From Candidatus Aminicenantota bacterium (GTDB lineage Bacteria; Acidobacteriota; Aminicenantia; S016-38), in NCBI GenBank assembly GCA_027062035.1, contig JAMOUL010000043.1, forward strand, positions 1 to 15,908: DNA of 15,908 nt, given 5' to 3'. Every line of letters starts with the position of its first letter. Within the stretch, counting starts at the first letter, position 1. Below are positions 14,390 through 15,908 of the stretch, piece after piece. The notes below the pieces were generated by a model. It saw only the letters and a list, made by a program, of their open reading frames with translations, was not told the origin of the DNA and did not search any database. A program made the position numbers and the translations under genes.

Positions 14390-14418
14390 ATTTTAACAGA
14401 AATACCTTACTCAGTCAA
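14390..14418 (-). promoter_or_regulatory. Promoter of the tRNA-Lys/tRNA-Glu pair
   Basis: TTGACT (14418-14413) and TAAAAT (14395-14390) are separated by exactly 17 bases, each 5 of 6 to the sigma-70 consensus. The expected start near 14383 is about 6 bases before mature tRNA-Lys. The -35 box is formed by the Leu and Thr codons near the end of the lipoprotein gene. Confidence 0.75.
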
Positions 14419-15096
14419 CTCTTCGATGTGCTTAACCACCCACCTTCCTCTTATAGGAGTGCTTACTCCAGGCTTGGTGAGTTCGTATCTTACAAGGTAG
14501 AATTTAAACTTCTTGGTCTTCCCTTCCTTGTCTGTTCCTTCAATTACTATTTCCTCGGTGTACATCTTTCCTTCCAGCTTTTCCAGTTCTGGAATATCTC
14601 CAACAGAAAGAGCCATCAATCTTTTCTCATTGTTATATTCCTCGGAGATCTTGGTGTATTCATCCTTTGCCTGAAGGAATTGATTCTTGAGGTCCTCATA
14701 TTTGGACTTGAGCTCTTCATATTTTTTCCTGTTTGCTCTCTTGCGAGCCCTTGACCACTTCTGATATTTGGCATCGAAATCATCGAACTCCACCTTTGCA
14801 AGGGCTGCATCTTCCTGAAGTTTTTCCATGGTCTTTTTTGCCTCATCCATTTTCTTCTTAAGATCTGCGAGAACGGTTTTGCTCTCTGTGGGCTGGGTCT
14901 TCGAAACGATCTTCCATTTTACAAGGTCCACCTTAACAGGGGTGAGAGAAATCTTCACTATGGTATCCTTGTCCCCCATTCTGATAGCCGAGATGTAACG
15001 GCTTATAAGAGTTTGTTCAGGGGATCCACAACCAATAAGAGCTATAGAAGAAACAACCAAAAGCCCTGCAAGGGCAAAAACTGTGAGTTTTTTCAT
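14407..15096 (-). CDS. Coiled-coil lipoprotein of unknown function
   Basis: I do not recognise a named family for this 229-residue protein. The signal peptide ends in the lipobox LIGC, with C23 as the lipidated residue and G24 next to it, so it is likely an anchored periplasmic or outer-membrane lipoprotein. Residues 24-70 (SPEQTLISRYISAIRMGDKD and then WKIVSK at 61-66) resemble the first half of small NTF2-like/DUF4878-type domains. Residues 71-159 are very rich in K, E, D, A and Q and form a long coiled coil. Residues 160-229 look like beta strands that would complete the domain, including KFKFYLVRYEL and RGRWVVKHIEEL. The ATG at 15096 lies one base after the gatA stop, and the last gatA codons AAGGAGGAG form its ribosome binding site. 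It is thus tied to gatA, though no functional link is evident. The domain comparison is weak. Confidence 0.8.
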   Translation of the reverse strand: MKKLTVFALAGLLVVSSIALIGCGSPEQTLISRYISAIRMGDKDTIVKISLTPVKVDLVKWKIVSKTQPTESKTVLADLKKKMDEAKKTMEKLQEDAALAKVEFDDFDAKYQKWSRARKRANRKKYEELKSKYEDLKNQFLQAKDEYTKISEEYNNEKRLMALSVGDIPELEKLEGKMYTEEIVIEGTDKEGKTKKFKFYLVRYELTKPGVSTPIRGRWVVKHIEELTE

Positions 15097-15097
15097 T

Positions 15098-15908
15098 TTA
15101 CTCCTCCTTTATTAATTTATTTTTAAACGAAATCTCTTCCTCAAGAACATATGAAAGGGCCAGCATCCTACTTTCATTATACCACCTGGATATAAGTTGC
15201 ATACCAACAGGAAGACCATTTGACGAAAGAGAAAAGGGAAGGGAAATTGCAGGAAGGCCCGCCAGATTTACAAATACAGTAAACCTATCCTCAAGATACA
15301 TTGAGATGGGGTCCTGCTTTTCTCCAAGTTTAAATGCCACCCCCGGAGTAGTAGGAAGAGCTATAAACTCAGCTTCTCTGAAAAGGTTTTGCAGTTTCTC
15401 ACTTATGTATTTTCTATATGCTACCCCCTTTCCATAATAATCATCATAATATCCACTGGACAAAACAAAGGTTCCAAGCAAGATCCTTCTTTTTACCTCA
15501 TCCCCAAAACCCGCTGTTCTTGTTTTAATATACATATCGAGAAGGTCTTCAGCCCTCTCCCTCAGCCCGTATCTTACTCCATCATACCTGGCAAGGTTGG
15601 AACTGGCCTCTGCAGTGGCAACTATATAGTACGCCTCGATCCCCTGTTCCAGAAATGAGAGGTTCACCTCCTTTCCCCTGCCTCCCACAGATTCCAGTAC
15701 CTCCAGATATCTGTGAAAAGCTTCTATTACCTCCCGGGATGCACCTTCCAGGAAACTATCTTCCGGATAAACAAAAGTAAACTCCCGGGGAATCTCAGAA
15801 AAAATCTCATCATAGGAAGGTACAGGTATCGAGGCTGTGGTCGAATCCCTATCATCATCACCTGCTATTATGGAAAAAATATAAGCTGCGTCCTTGACGC
15901 CGGAGGAA
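15098..15908 (-). CDS. gatA: Glu-tRNA(Gln)/Asp-tRNA(Asn) amidotransferase subunit A, C-terminal part
   Basis: The 270 codons in the window are the C-terminal half of GatA, the amidase subunit of the GatCAB complex that turns Glu-tRNA(Gln) into Gln-tRNA(Gln), and often Asp-tRNA(Asn) into Asn-tRNA(Asn). The visible part begins at SSGVKDAAYIFSIIAGDDDRDSTT, which corresponds to the conserved segment after the amidase signature. It continues with TAEASSNLARYDGVRYGLR, then GDEVKRRILLGTFVLSSGYY, ALPTTPGVAF and NLAGLPAISLPFS. The catalytic Lys-Ser-Ser residues are outside the window. The frame is open to the edge, so the GTG near 15688 is only an internal valine codon. Intact GatA is about 480-500 residues, so roughly 220 are missing. 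The presence of GatA suggests that the organism lacks, or does not rely on, a full set of Gln- or Asn-tRNA synthetases. Confidence 0.96.
   Translation of the reverse strand, partial: SSGVKDAAYIFSIIAGDDDRDSTTASIPVPSYDEIFSEIPREFTFVYPEDSFLEGASREVIEAFHRYLEVLESVGGRGKEVNLSFLEQGIEAYYIVATAEASSNLARYDGVRYGLRERAEDLLDMYIKTRTAGFGDEVKRRILLGTFVLSSGYYDDYYGKGVAYRKYISEKLQNLFREAEFIALPTTPGVAFKLGEKQDPISMYLEDRFTVFVNLAGLPAISLPFSLSSNGLPVGMQLISRWYNESRMLALSYVLEEEISFKNKLIKEE

Noticed and set aside
15098..15688. A separate 196-residue gene starting at a GTG
   Set aside because: The same frame stays open to the window edge and the upstream part also matches GatA, so this is simply the end of gatA.
1..15908. Mobile elements, CRISPR arrays, toxin-antitoxin or defence genes
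   Set aside because: I looked for transposase or integrase motifs, spaced direct repeats and long terminal inverted repeats on both strands and saw none. The two tRNA genes show no attachment-site duplication within the window.

Overview
The window looks like a piece of a bacterial chromosome, probably from a Gram-negative-type (diderm) organism. The reasons are a paired phosphatidylserine synthase and decarboxylase, which make phosphatidylethanolamine, an MsbA-type lipid ABC exporter, a lipobox lipoprotein, and a GatA subunit of the tRNA-dependent amidotransferase. I cannot name the phylum from the sequence alone. Every gene I can support lies on the minus strand, so transcription runs from high to low coordinates. 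I see no mobile element, CRISPR array, integrase or phage gene, and no gene-free stretch longer than about 165 bases.

In transcription order, 15908-14407 holds the C-terminal part of gatA and, one base after its stop, a coiled-coil lipoprotein gene. A strong promoter whose -35 box sits inside the last codons of the lipoprotein gene drives tRNA-Lys(TTT) and tRNA-Glu(TTC) at 14377-14224, which end in a T7 tract. Next comes an Rrf2-family regulator with three cysteines, apparently read from a leaderless GTG start. It overlaps thiE (thiamine phosphate synthase) by 4 bases.

From 13168 to 6020 there is a tightly packed run: a DUF465 small helical protein, psd, pssA, a degenerate aspartate-semialdehyde-dehydrogenase-like protein, an MsbA-like ABC exporter, yicC, remA, gmk and coaBC. 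Each pair overlaps or abuts (overlaps of 11, 11, 17, 17, 0, 4, 8 and 4 bases), so this is almost certainly one operon. It joins phospholipid synthesis and lipid export to RNA turnover, GMP phosphorylation and coenzyme A synthesis. An extended -10 promoter candidate lies just before it.

From 5956 to 1 the genes are spaced more widely. They are a LOG-family nucleotide hydrolase-like protein, whose ribosome binding site can fold into a hairpin, a secreted GH38 alpha-mannosidase, a secreted CARDB-repeat protein, and the first 45 residues of a sodium:solute symporter. The last three could form an accessory glycan-handling group (secreted enzyme, secreted beta-sandwich protein, importer), but that is inference from position. 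Most of the window is ordinary housekeeping. The parts most worth a second look are the catalytically degenerate Asd-like gene inside the phospholipid operon, the leaderless Rrf2 regulator, the secreted form of a normally intracellular mannosidase subtype, and the coiled coil inserted in the lipoprotein.
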